Positions 34,708 to 43,239 of a stretch of DNA of 56,338 nucleotides are shown here, in pieces. Numbering within the stretch: the stretch's first letter is position 1; each line of letters starts with the position of its first letter. The notes beneath the pieces are model-generated. The model was not told the origin of the DNA. It ran no database searches and saw nothing but the letters and a program-made list of their open reading frames with translations. This DNA comes from Candidatus Binataceae bacterium (GTDB taxonomy: Bacteria; Desulfobacterota; Binatia; Binatales; Binataceae), in the NCBI GenBank assembly GCA_030038355.1, contig JASHPB010000235.1, positions 1 to 56,338 of the forward strand. The letters run 5' to 3'. A program made the position numbers and the translations under genes.

Positions 34708-36042
34708 ATGGCTAATGTGCTGGTAGTAGACGACGAAGATAACATCCGCGAACTCCTCGGGCGCTTCTTTGCCAGCTACAACCACGAGGTCAGCCAGGCT
34801 GCGAACGGCGCGCGCGCCCTCGAACTCATCAAGGGTGGCAAAGCCTTTGACGTGGTGCTGACCGATTGGCGGATGGATGAGGTTGATGGCCTCGAGCTTC
34901 TGAAGGCCATCAAGACCGATTCGCCGGATACGCCCGTCGTGCTGATGACCGCCTATGGGACGATCGACAACGCTGTCACGGCGATGAAGACGGGCGCGTT
35001 CGACTATCTGACGAAACCGCTCAAGCTGCCGCAGGTTCAGCTCGTGCTCGATCGAGCGCTCGAGGTGAGCAGTCTGCGTTCACAGAATCGCGCGCTGCGC
35101 GATGTAATCAGCGGTACTCCCTTGCTGGTGACGAAAAGCCGCAAATTCCAGGCGGTTATCGAAGATGCGCACCTCGCCGCCTCGAGCGATTCGACGATTC
35201 TGTTAACCGGCGAGAGCGGCACCGGCAAGAACGTCTTCGCGCGCCAGATTCACGATTGGAGCAACCGCCGGCAGAATCCATTCGTAACGATCAACTGCGC
35301 CAACATCTCGGAGCATCTCGTTGACAGCGAGCTGTTCGGACACGTGCAGGGCGCCTTCACCGGAGCGGCAAAGAACAAGCGCGGCCGCGTCGAGGCCGCG
35401 GATCGCGGCACTGCTTTCCTGGACGAGATTTCAGAGCTTCCGGTATCGCTTCAGATCAAGCTGCTGCGGTTCCTGCAGGACGGAAGGTTCGAACGCGTCG
35501 GCGGTTTACAAACTATACAAGTCGACGTTCGCATAATCGCGGCGTCAAACCGCGATTTGATCAAGGAAATCGCGGAGGGACGCTTTCGCGCGGACCTGTA
35601 CTACCGGTTAAATGTCATCAGCCTGCGCGTCCCGCCGCTGCGCGATCGGCCCGAGGATGTCGTTGCCCTGGCCGAACGATTTCTGACCGAGGCCAAGACT
35701 CGCAACCGCCGCAGCCGACTGCGTTACTCTCAGGATGTGATACGAATCATGATGATGTACACTTGGCCGGGTAACATTCGCGAGCTGCGCAACGTCGTCG
35801 AGCGCGCGGTCGTCCTGAGCCGCGGCGATACGATCGCTAAAGAGGATCTCCCTGACTCGATGTTTGATCCGGAGCTCGCCAACTCCGAACACCCTCCGGT
35901 TGACTACTCGCTGGACAAGATGGAAGAAGAGCACATCAAGCGAGTTCTTCTGTACGCCCCGACCTTTGAAGAAGCCGCGCAGATGCTCGGCATCACCACC
36001 GCGACGTTGTGGCGCAAGCGAAAGCTTTACCATATCGAATAG
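34708..36042 (+). CDS. Sigma-54-dependent response regulator (NtrC/AlgB family)
   Basis: A 444-aa transcription activator. The receiver domain (1-120) has phospho-acceptor Asp53 with Asp8/Asp9, Thr81 and Lys103. The AAA+ domain (about 140-370) has Walker A GESGTGKN at 168-175, the sigma-54-contacting GAFTGA loop at 215-220, Walker B-like AFLDE at 236-240 and RxDLYYRLN. The C-terminal Fis-type helix-turn-helix is FEEAAQMLGITTATLWRKRKLY. A GGGGAG ribosome site precedes the ATG. The closest family call is AlgB, whose partner kinase in pseudomonads is KinB; a KinB-like kinase is encoded 2 kb downstream. A sigma-54 promoter before the porin gene is a probable target. Confidence 0.93.
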   Translation: MANVLVVDDEDNIRELLGRFFASYNHEVSQAANGARALELIKGGKAFDVVLTDWRMDEVDGLELLKAIKTDSPDTPVVLMTAYGTIDNAVTAMKTGAFDYLTKPLKLPQVQLVLDRALEVSSLRSQNRALRDVISGTPLLVTKSRKFQAVIEDAHLAASSDSTILLTGESGTGKNVFARQIHDWSNRRQNPFVTINCANISEHLVDSELFGHVQGAFTGAAKNKRGRVEAADRGTAFLDEISELPVSLQIKLLRFLQDGRFERVGGLQTIQVDVRIIAASNRDLIKEIAEGRFRADLYYRLNVISLRVPPLRDRPEDVVALAERFLTEAKTRNRRSRLRYSQDVIRIMMMYTWPGNIRELRNVVERAVVLSRGDTIAKEDLPDSMFDPELANSEHPPVDYSLDKMEEEHIKRVLLYAPTFEEAAQMLGITTATLWRKRKLYHIE

Positions 36043-36708
36043 CCCCGGTTCTCCGCATTTAAAAAGTTAAATTGAACGGTGCTCCCGCGCCGATGCATAG
36101 CTTGCTGGCAGCATTGTGTTGCTTGCGCGGCGGCCTCCGGCTTGAGCCATTTCAAATTGATTCAAGTGATCGTTTAAAACTTAATCGGCGTTCGTACTTC
36201 TCCTAGACAAAATCAGCGCTTTTACTCTCCTTCATCTGCGTCGCACGTCCTGGCGCGACACTTGCGGTAGTACTTCGCGAAGTCGGTGACGTGAAGATTA
36301 GCTCGATGAATATAAAAGGCGCGCTGTTCGGGCGATGGAGTCCGTCCGGACCTCTGCTGGCGCCAAGCGCCTCGGTGGCGCATGGAAGCCACCAAGGGCG
36401 CCGTTTGAATTTTAAACCCGAAGTTATGTCGTCGCCGAGCGAGATGAGTAACGAGCGTAGCTCACGGATGCAATTGAGGAGCGAGTCAATCGGGTACTTC
36501 GAAAAAGACTAGACAATCCTGGGCTCCGATTAGCGCTGAACGATTGGTACGAGAACAGTGCGCTAGCGAGATTAGCTCAACGGTATCTGGATGACAGCCC
36601 TGAAGCGATCTCGGCAAGGAATCCGATACCACGGTTGGGCACTGAGATTGATTGGATTGCGATTTTGCGGCCGAAAGTGGTCGCGCTGGAACCAAGGAGG
36701 TTCTGACA
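36043..36708. other. 666-base non-coding region after the response regulator
   Basis: No gene I can support. Short frames (for example 36291-36512) have no ribosome site or family. The one clear structure is the inverted repeat at 36367-36401, listed separately. The rest is unremarkable, AT-rich at 36050-36230. Confidence 0.4.
36367..36401. terminator. Long stem-loop, possible terminator
   Basis: Two-part stem: GCGCCT (36367-36372) with AGGGCGC (36395-36401, one bulge) outside, and GGTGGC (36374-36379) with GCCACC (36388-36393) inside, 8-base loop. A GTTTGAATTTT tract follows on the + strand. It is 325 bases after the regulator gene, too far to be its ordinary terminator, so it may end a separate small transcript. 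Confidence 0.4.
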
Positions 36709-37005
36709 ATGAAACGGACATTTGGCTATCTATCTGCACTGGCGATTGGAATTGCTTGTGCCATCCCGGCCTACGCTCAATCACCGGCTGCCGCGACCAG
36801 CTCGCAGGCGGACCCGGCTCTGATTGCTCAGCTCCAAAAGGCAGCTGATCAGGACATAGCCGACGGTCGTAATGGTAATAAGAACAACCCAGCCTTCGGC
36901 CAGAAGGCGTACCAAGTGAACCAGCTCATAGAGCGGCTCAAGCGGGGCGACCAAGTCAGCCCGTCAGAGATCGATAACGCTTTGGAGCCAGCCCACGTCT
37001 GGTAA
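36709..37005 (+). CDS. Small exported protein of unknown function, 98 aa
   Basis: Unrecognised. The ATG at 36709 has a strong ribosome site (AAGGAGG). A signal peptide (MKRTFGYLSALAIGIACAIPAYAQ) precedes a polar helical region with ALIAQLQKAADQDIADGR, a NGNKNNPAFG turn and YQVNQLIERLKRGDQV. No cysteine in the mature part. It is probably periplasmic. It lies among other small exported proteins and between the response regulator and kinase genes, so it may belong to their regulon; an imperfect sigma-54-like element is 57 bases upstream. Confidence 0.72.
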   Translation: MKRTFGYLSALAIGIACAIPAYAQSPAAATSSQADPALIAQLQKAADQDIADGRNGNKNNPAFGQKAYQVNQLIERLKRGDQVSPSEIDNALEPAHVW

Positions 37006-37012
37006 GGAGCCC

Positions 37013-37351
37013 CTAGGAGCAAAGCGGCGGTGTTTTTGTAAGCACCGTCGGGGTGCTGTCATTCAAACCGAGAGAAACGGACGCGGTCGAATTGTTATGG
37101 ATCTCCTCGCATTTCCCCAGCTGACTGCGCGCTGCGAGAAGCAATCTGATCGCTCCGTTTCGATCGCCTCCCGCCAGCGACGCCTTAGCGTTGGTTACGA
37201 TCGAATTGTACTGGTTGACGCACGCGGTCATCGGGTCGACGTAGGTAGCACCACTGACCGTACCGTGCGCAGCTCGTGAACCGGAAAGGAAGCTCGCAAC
37301 TGCAACGACGGTAACTACGGCGAGAGGCAGCACATATTTCTTATGTTTCAT
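37013..37351 (-). CDS. Two-cysteine membrane-anchored small protein, member 1
   Basis: A 112-aa protein with an N-terminal signal or anchor (MKHKKYVLPLAVVTVVAVAS) and a periplasmic part. The core is CVNQYNSIVTNAKASLAGGD followed by RNGAIRLLLAARSQLGKC, with Cys44 and Cys81. The same core is found in the gene at 42880, with the cysteines also 37 residues apart, so the two define a small family. The helical, Ala/Leu-rich segment between the cysteines may be a helical hairpin closed by a disulfide. A third Cys is at 111. The start at 37351 lacks a clear ribosome site; a TTG at 37381 is in frame. Confidence 0.65.
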   Translation of the reverse strand: MKHKKYVLPLAVVTVVAVASFLSGSRAAHGTVSGATYVDPMTACVNQYNSIVTNAKASLAGGDRNGAIRLLLAARSQLGKCEEIHNNSTASVSLGLNDSTPTVLTKTPPLCS

Positions 37352-37593
37352 TTTTAACTGCTTGAGCAAGGAGGATACCAAAGCTGCCGAACTGGAGAAA
37401 TCGCTGAGTTTTCGAGGGTATGGGTCGTCTGCATAAAAGAATTAACGGTCAAACGGGCGCCATATGCTCGCCCGATTGGCAATTTCGGAGACACTTCATG
37501 TTTCCGCGAGTGTAGTCGGTCGCCACATCGAAGCGATGAATCAAAATGAAATGATTATTCCAATCTGAATTTTGGCATCTTGGGGGATAGTTA

Positions 37594-37950
37594 GTGGTCA
37601 GTTTTTCGTTCGCTTTTCGCTCATCAACGGCACCGCGAAGGTCGCTAGTCAGGAAGCTCGTCGGCCACCACGTTGCGCTGGTTTGGTCATTCGGTTGGTT
37701 TCTGATGTCGGCGCCCTACGCCGGTCCGCCGACCGATCGGAAGATCGATCCCAGCGCGCCGCTAGCCGAGTGGCACATCCTGGCGCCGTATCACTCCTTC
37801 GCCGCATGTCAAAAGAAGCAGCAGGACCTGAGAGATCCGACCGGAGCGTCTTCGTCAGACGAACACACCATAATCTGCGTCCCGAATAACGACCCGCGAA
37901 TTCACCTGGGAGGTACGCTTTTGGAGGCCGGCGAAGGTTATCAACGCTGA
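37594..37950 (+). CDS. Small hypothetical protein, probable export signal, 118 aa
   Basis: The frame starts with a GTG at 37594; the region MVSFSFAFRSSTAPRRSLVR is basic and is followed by a hydrophobic segment (HHVALVWSFGWFLMSAPYA). The mature part, with APLAEWHILAPYHSFAACQK and a late IICVPNNDPRIHLGG, resembles widespread short proteobacterial proteins with two cysteines, usually of unknown function. No strong ribosome site is seen, so the start is uncertain. It ends 42 bases before the kinase gene and could be co-transcribed with it. Confidence 0.55.
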   Translation: MVSFSFAFRSSTAPRRSLVRKLVGHHVALVWSFGWFLMSAPYAGPPTDRKIDPSAPLAEWHILAPYHSFAACQKKQQDLRDPTGASSSDEHTIICVPNNDPRIHLGGTLLEAGEGYQR

Positions 37951-37992
37951 ACCCTTCGCACGAATTAACCGGTATTCGAGAGAAGCTCGTCC

Positions 37993-39777
37993 GTGAATTC
38001 CTCGCTGCGCAGCAGGATTAGAAACGGCACTCTGTTCGTCCTGATACCGGTCCTCCTGGTCGGAGTGTTTGCCGTACCCAGCATCTGGCGCCTGGGCACC
38101 GCCACCGAATTCATCCTGCAGGAGAACTACATAAGCATCGAAGCTTCACAACACATGGAATTTGCGCTCCACAATTTGCAGGTAGCCGAGCTCGAGGGCA
38201 ACGGCAAGCCGGCTCTGCCGGGCCTCAGCAACGAGTTTCACCATTGGCTGAACATCGAGCTCAATACACTGACTGAAATTGGCGAGCCCGAGACGGCCCG
38301 CGATATCGATTCGAGCGCTCATCTTCTATTCGGCGAGATTGCAACTGCTCCGCCAGGCACTCGTCACGATGCGGAGTTCGACCATCTCTTTGCGCGCCTC
38401 AATTTCCTCACCCGGCTCAACGAAAACGCTCTGTGGCGCGACGACGCCCGTGCAATCCAGCTCGGCAGGGAACTGGCATCGACGCTCACCGTCAGCCTGG
38501 TGATTGCGCTGCTGTTGGCGCTCGCACTCTCGTGGACCATCAGCCGCGCGATCGCGCGTCCTCTCACCCAGCTCGCAGGTCAGCTGCATGACGTCGGCGA
38601 GCGCAAGCAGGCCGAGAGGCTCGGTCCGCAAGTTTTGTCCGAGTTGCAGAGCGTAGTCACAAGCTTCAATCAAATGGCCGATCGGCTCGACTACTACGAG
38701 CAGCTCAACGTTGACCGTTTGTTATTCGAGAAGAGCAAAATCGAAGCGATCATCCATCGCCTCGAAGACGGAGTAGTACTCGTCGATGCCGAGAACAAAG
38801 TTGCACACATAAATGAGGTCGCTGCGATCGTGCTCGACGTAGAAGTAGAGGCGACGATGGGCAAATCCTTCGAAGATCTGCCCAGCAAAGCACCGGGTTA
38901 TCTTCGAATTCGTGATGAGTTGCGAACCAGGGTCAAAAACGAACAAGCGGTTGAGCCGATCGAAGTCGAACTGCATGTGCGCGGACGAGATCATACGTTC
39001 CTGGTGAAACCGATGCGGTTGTCCGAAGGTCAATACGCTCTGGGCACGCTGCTAATCCTTCAGGATGTCACCTTTATTCGCGATCAAGACCGGGCGCGCA
39101 CCAACCTTGTAGCTACTTTGTCGCATGAGCTTCGCACGCCGCTAACTTCCTTAGGTCTTGCAGCACAGTTGCTCGATCAGGAAAAGCCGCTCTCTATCCC
39201 CGAACGAAAGAAGCTGATCAAAACGGTCCTCTCCGAGTTCTCGCGTTTGAGTGAACTTATAGACGAACTTCTTGATCTATCGCGCGGACGAGTCCCGTCG
39301 ATGGGCATGCGGCGGGTCAGGTTCGGTCTCGGGAAAATAATCGAAGACCTTGCGCGACGATTGGCGATCCAGGCGGACGAAAAGGAGATCAAGCTCGAGG
39401 TCAATGTAAGTCACCTGCCGGAGATCTATGGCGATCCGGTGAAGATTTCGTGGGTCGTCTCCAACCTCATTACCAACGCGCTGCGCTACACGCCGCGCGG
39501 AGGCCGCGTGGAAGTGATCGCGCGCCCGATAGGTTCGCAGGCCATCCACATGGAAGTTAAAGATACCGGCCCCGGCATTCCGCCAGATATTCGCGAGCAT
39601 ATCTTCGAGCGCTTCGCGCAATACACGGTGGATGGTCAACCGCCGGGCTCGGTCGGACTTGGACTCGCTATCTCCAAAGATATCGTAAATGCGCACGCAG
39701 GTAGGCTTTTTGTCGAAAGCGACGGCCAGCATGGCAGCAAATTTATTGTCGAGCTTCCTACCACGGGAGAAGCATAA
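37993..39777 (+). CDS. Membrane sensor histidine kinase, KinB-like
   Basis: A 594-aa kinase. TM1 is at about residues 13-32, with a short periplasmic helical sensor (35-160), TM2 at 165-183, HAMP (184-236), a PAS domain (about 247-365, EAIIHRLEDGVVLVD), and a dimerisation domain with phospho-acceptor His378 (SHELRTPL). The ATP-binding domain has Asn494 in the N-box (VVSNLITNALRYTP), DTGPGIP and GLGLAISKDIV. The layout matches KinB, the partner of AlgB. The start is a GTG (37993). The porin gene with its sigma-54 promoter lies next, so the kinase, the response regulator at 34708 and the porin probably form a signalling unit. Confidence 0.93.
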   Translation: MNSSLRSRIRNGTLFVLIPVLLVGVFAVPSIWRLGTATEFILQENYISIEASQHMEFALHNLQVAELEGNGKPALPGLSNEFHHWLNIELNTLTEIGEPETARDIDSSAHLLFGEIATAPPGTRHDAEFDHLFARLNFLTRLNENALWRDDARAIQLGRELASTLTVSLVIALLLALALSWTISRAIARPLTQLAGQLHDVGERKQAERLGPQVLSELQSVVTSFNQMADRLDYYEQLNVDRLLFEKSKIEAIIHRLEDGVVLVDAENKVAHINEVAAIVLDVEVEATMGKSFEDLPSKAPGYLRIRDELRTRVKNEQAVEPIEVELHVRGRDHTFLVKPMRLSEGQYALGTLLILQDVTFIRDQDRARTNLVATLSHELRTPLTSLGLAAQLLDQEKPLSIPERKKLIKTVLSEFSRLSELIDELLDLSRGRVPSMGMRRVRFGLGKIIEDLARRLAIQADEKEIKLEVNVSHLPEIYGDPVKISWVVSNLITNALRYTPRGGRVEVIARPIGSQAIHMEVKDTGPGIPPDIREHIFERFAQYTVDGQPPGSVGLGLAISKDIVNAHAGRLFVESDGQHGSKFIVELPTTGEA

Positions 39778-40024
39778 CTCAAAACGCGACCTAGGCTCTG
39801 ATGACAAAATGCGCATGCCCAAAGCATGGGACGGAGTATCGAAGCGTACTCACAATGCAGCTGCTCCGTGCGCCATATCAGAATGAAAGAAGTGAAAAAG
39901 GATCGCAATCATAAGGCTAGATGGGAAACATAAGGAGTATAACTTTACCCCCATATTCATTGGAGTATTTTTTTGCGTCTACCACAACCTGATCATCAGC
40001 TGGCGTCTTAACTAAACAAACATT

Positions 40025-40040
40025 TGGCAAGCGTCTTGCA
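40025..40040 (+). promoter_or_regulatory. Sigma-54 promoter upstream of porin gene
   Basis: TGGCAA-GCGTC-TTGCA: -24 TGGC and -12 TTGCA elements in the correct spacing with only one departure from TGGCAC-N5-TTGCA. It lies 123 bases before the porin start in an otherwise non-coding 385-base region that is A/T-rich around 39930-40000, where an activator could bind. The rest of 39778-40162 holds only a short CATGC/GCATG inverted repeat near 39812. Confidence 0.72.
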
Positions 40041-40162
40041 GGCAGTTAGCAGACTTGCTCGTCAACATGAGTACATCAGAAGCGAAGCGGAAATAGCTAA
40101 TTGCTAATAGGCGGACAAATGAGCCTTGGTTCGTCACACACTTGGATTGGAGGAAAACTTTG

Positions 40163-41785
40163 ATGAACTTATTGTCACCATGGAGGAACCATCCGAGACA
40201 CGGACTGGCTCTGACCTTCAGCGCCATCATGATGGTTCTCGCTGTCGTCTTGCACGCACTGTCGGCGTTCGCCGACGAAGACATGTCGGGGCCTGCGGAC
40301 GACTGCGCACCCTCGCTGATAAAAGAGGGGTTTTCTTCGCGCTTCGTGGACACCTATAAGGATATGTTGTTCAACTACTGGAAGGATCCGGCTAACTATC
40401 CGGCTTACTCGGCAAATGAAGGTAAACCGGTGCCAGTTCCCGCTGATCAGCCACCTGCATATCGTGGCGCGCCGCCACCGCTTGACGAGCCGCCATTTCC
40501 ATATTCAACCTGGCCCATTGGTGGAACCGAGACGATCGGTTACCAGGGCGGTTATAATTCGAGCTATGCAACTCCTCTGATGAACACACTTTGGTGTGGT
40601 CCTTACGGCAAGTTCATTAAGAACAGCCGGATCGAGGTCTTCGGCTGGCTCAATCCCGGCGGCAACGCCAGTACCTCGAACAGCGAGTTTCGCATCGGCC
40701 ATCCAAGCGGCGGCAACAACTTGGTCGGCACGGGTGGCAACGGTTTCGTCGCATATGACGTTTACCCGAACACCGTTCAACTCGATCAGCTCACTTTGTA
40801 TGTCCAGCGAATGGCAGATGAAGTTCAGCAAGATCACTTCGACTGGGGCTTTCGCATTACGAACCTCTTCGGCCAGGATTACAAGTACACTTTTAGTCAC
40901 GACATCTTCAGCGACCAGTACATCAGGGCTCACAACCGGTACGGCTACGACCCGGTGATGGCCTACGTTGATTTGTATTTTCCGTGGATCGCGCAGGGAA
41001 TGAACCTCAGGGTGGGACGGTACATCTCCCTTCCGGATATCGAAGCCCAGCTCGCGCCTGATAACCTGATGTCCAGCCACTCCGATACCTACGCGGTCGA
41101 TCCGTACACCCAGACGGGCATTGTAAGTACGATAAGGTGGACGAATAACTGGACGACGCAGGTTGAGTTTTCGGGCGGCAACGACGTTGCACCCTGGGAC
41201 ACAAGGAATGTAAAGCCGACACCTGCAATTTGCGTCCAATGGCTTTCAGATAGTGGCCGCGACGATATCTATCCTTGCGTGAACGGCCTAAACGATGGCA
41301 AGTACGCATACAACAATCTACAGCACATGGTTGTTACCTGGTACCACAAATTCGGGAATTCGCACTGGAACATGGCCACTGAGACCTATTACATGTGGGA
41401 GCGCGATGTGCCGAACGTCAACAATCCGAAGGCCGCATCGTTATTGATTCCCAACGCGAACGGCGCCTTCTGCTCCGGCGGAGCCTCGGGGCCTCTTACC
41501 TGCACCGCGCCTGAGTATGGCCTCGTCAACTATCTCAACTGGCAGTTCCGTCCGAACGCGTTCCTTAGCATCCGCAACGAATATTACAACGATTACAAGG
41601 GTCAACGGTCCGGATATGCTACGCCCTATTCGGAACAAACGGTAGGAATTACGTGGTTTATCGGCAATGTAATCGAGATCCGGCCTGAGCTGAGGTTCGA
41701 CTACTCCTACGAGGTCCCAGCCTTTGACGGCGGCAGAAAGTGGGGCCAATTTACTGCAGCCACTGACGCTATCTTCTTCTATTGA
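40163..41785 (+). CDS. Outer-membrane beta-barrel porin-like protein
   Basis: A 540-aa protein with a signal peptide ending near AFADEDMSG. A Pro-rich segment (about 70-110) is followed by alternating aromatic/polar beta strands with Gly/Asn/Asp turns, such as VEFSGGNDVAPW and WNMATETYYMWERDV. The C-terminus ends in aromatic residues (ATDAIFFY), the BAM recognition pattern. It resembles the BBP2/OmpL-type barrel porins, but the match is by texture rather than motif. The ATG at 40163 has GGAGG at good spacing, while an upstream TTG at 40142 does not. The sigma-54 promoter upstream suggests regulated expression. Confidence 0.8.
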   Translation: MNLLSPWRNHPRHGLALTFSAIMMVLAVVLHALSAFADEDMSGPADDCAPSLIKEGFSSRFVDTYKDMLFNYWKDPANYPAYSANEGKPVPVPADQPPAYRGAPPPLDEPPFPYSTWPIGGTETIGYQGGYNSSYATPLMNTLWCGPYGKFIKNSRIEVFGWLNPGGNASTSNSEFRIGHPSGGNNLVGTGGNGFVAYDVYPNTVQLDQLTLYVQRMADEVQQDHFDWGFRITNLFGQDYKYTFSHDIFSDQYIRAHNRYGYDPVMAYVDLYFPWIAQGMNLRVGRYISLPDIEAQLAPDNLMSSHSDTYAVDPYTQTGIVSTIRWTNNWTTQVEFSGGNDVAPWDTRNVKPTPAICVQWLSDSGRDDIYPCVNGLNDGKYAYNNLQHMVVTWYHKFGNSHWNMATETYYMWERDVPNVNNPKAASLLIPNANGAFCSGGASGPLTCTAPEYGLVNYLNWQFRPNAFLSIRNEYYNDYKGQRSGYATPYSEQTVGITWFIGNVIEIRPELRFDYSYEVPAFDGGRKWGQFTAATDAIFFY

Positions 41786-41968
41786 AATGAAGAACGACGC
41801 CCGGGGTCTGAAAGATTGACACCATCTGAAGATCCCAATGACCCAGGCTGTTCGGACTTGGCTGCGAGGTTCCACATAACTGTTTTGTGCAATGGGCAAA
41901 GACTTTAATGGGCCAGTCCACATACCCTACGAACGTCTCGAGGGCAGAAGCTAAGATGGGAGGACTAG

Positions 41969-42682
41969 ATGCAGTCTAATGAATGGATCATATGGATGAG
42001 TTCGCGCCTGCGAATCGGGCTGTTATCTCTATGTCTGCTAGCAGGGCTTTCGGGCTGTTGGAACGCGCCGAACGCGACCACCTCCGCGGAGTACGGCGCC
42101 GGGATCGGCGGCCTGGTGGGTGGCGTTTTCGGCTGTTCCCTGGCCTATAGTTTCTCGAGCGCTCATCATCAGGGGACCGCGTATGCGATCGGATGTCCGG
42201 TAGGTGTTGCCTCCGGCGCCGCTATAGGCGCGCTACTCGGCTACGTGATGTACGGTCCTCCGCCGGAGAAGTGGCAGGCACCGCAACCACCTCCACCGCC
42301 ACCGCCGCCGCCACCGGCAGCTGCGGCTCCGCCAGCAGTGAAAGAGAAGATAACTCTGCGTGGAGTGCACTTTGACTTCAACAAAGCTACTGTTCGCCCC
42401 GGCGATGCTGCGATTCTTGACGAGGCGGCGAGCGAGCTGAAAGCACATCCCAAGGTTCAGGTTGACGTCAATGGCTACTGCGATTCGATTGGTAGCGACG
42501 CATACAACCTGAAACTTTCCGAACGCCGCGCTCAAGCGGTAACGACTTACCTGGTGGAAGCCGGCATACCTTCGAGCCGCCTAAGTCCGCACGGATACGG
42601 AAAGACTGATTTCGTGGCATCTAACGACACGTCCGAAGGGCGCGCCCAGAACCGCCGGGTGGAACTGGTGCCGATATACTAG
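41969..42682 (+). CDS. OmpA-type lipoprotein with glycine zipper and proline linker
   Basis: A 237-aa outer-membrane lipoprotein: lipobox LSGC (Cys30). It has a glycine-zipper segment with GAGIGGLVGGVFG and GVASGAAIGALLG, an 11-residue run of prolines, then a C-terminal OmpA domain (about 130-237) that binds peptidoglycan. The latter has VHFDFNKATVRPGD, NGYCDSIGSDAYNLKLSERR and HGYGKTDFVASN, plus the NRRVELV end. The start at 41969 has a GGGAGG site; a later ATG at 41996 gives a tidier signal peptide. It is followed by a clear terminator. It probably tethers the outer membrane to the wall. Confidence 0.9.
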   Translation: MQSNEWIIWMSSRLRIGLLSLCLLAGLSGCWNAPNATTSAEYGAGIGGLVGGVFGCSLAYSFSSAHHQGTAYAIGCPVGVASGAAIGALLGYVMYGPPPEKWQAPQPPPPPPPPPPAAAAPPAVKEKITLRGVHFDFNKATVRPGDAAILDEAASELKAHPKVQVDVNGYCDSIGSDAYNLKLSERRAQAVTTYLVEAGIPSSRLSPHGYGKTDFVASNDTSEGRAQNRRVELVPIY

Positions 42683-42717
42683 TTGAGGCGAGCAGCGTAG
42701 CGCCGAGACTGGCAGAT

Positions 42718-42751
42718 GGGGTGATCGGGACCCTCCTCTCGATCACCCCTT
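42718..42751 (+). terminator. Rho-independent terminator after the OmpA-type gene
   Basis: Perfect 10-bp arms GGGGTGATCG (42718-42727) and CGATCACCCC (42740-42749), 12-base loop, followed by TT. The T tract is short, but the stem is strong and its place 36 bases after the stop is right. Confidence 0.65.
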
Positions 42752-42879
42752 CGCCACGAAGTCGCTGAGCAAGGAATCCGGCTCAAATTCCTTGCAACAC
42801 GATTACAATTTTGTTGAGTTTCTGGGCATGTCGTGACACGGAGCGCCGCCGGGCGGCCACGTGGCACCTCCAAGACATC

Positions 42880-43194
42880 ATGGCCGAAGCACACGCAATT
42901 CAGCATTACAGCCCACCGAAGCGAGTTGGCAAGCTGATAGCACTAGCTGTCGCGGTACTGCTCCTGATCGGCGTCGTTGGAATCGTCGTCGATCACCTGA
43001 TGACCGAGAGTCCTCCGGAGCGCGCGGAGAGGGAGTGCATCGATAAGTACAATGGGCTCGTCAGGCAAGCAAAAGCTGACCTGACCAATGGCGATCGTAC
43101 TGGCGCGATCAACTCCCTGGTAGCGGCGAAGGCTCAGTTGCATCAATGCCAGGTAGCCTCCGCCAACTCCGTTTCGGGAATCTACCACCATTAA
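42880..43194 (+). CDS. Two-cysteine membrane-anchored small protein, member 2
   Basis: A 104-aa protein with a single transmembrane helix at about residues 18-37 (ALAVAVLLLIGVVGIVV) and a C-terminal, presumably periplasmic, part. The core CIDKYNGLVRQAKADLTNGD with RTGAINSLVAAKAQLHQC matches the gene at 37013 (same order: Cys, YN, AK, GDR, GAI, AA, QL, Cys; Cys53 to Cys90 is also 37 residues). The N-terminal tail of 17 residues is cytoplasmic. The start at 42880 lacks a clear ribosome site; the frame is open upstream to 42811. It ends as the decayed gene region begins. Confidence 0.62.
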   Translation: MAEAHAIQHYSPPKRVGKLIALAVAVLLLIGVVGIVVDHLMTESPPERAERECIDKYNGLVRQAKADLTNGDRTGAINSLVAAKAQLHQCQVASANSVSGIYHH

Positions 43195-43239
43195 GCTTGC
43201 GCTAAAGCAGGGCGACCTAAGCGACTTCGGCCACCATAC

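Noticed and set aside
36560..36650. tRNA-like phrase (gattagctcaacggta)
   Set aside because: It resembles a D-loop, but no T-loop GTTCGA-type element or acceptor stem can be built around it.
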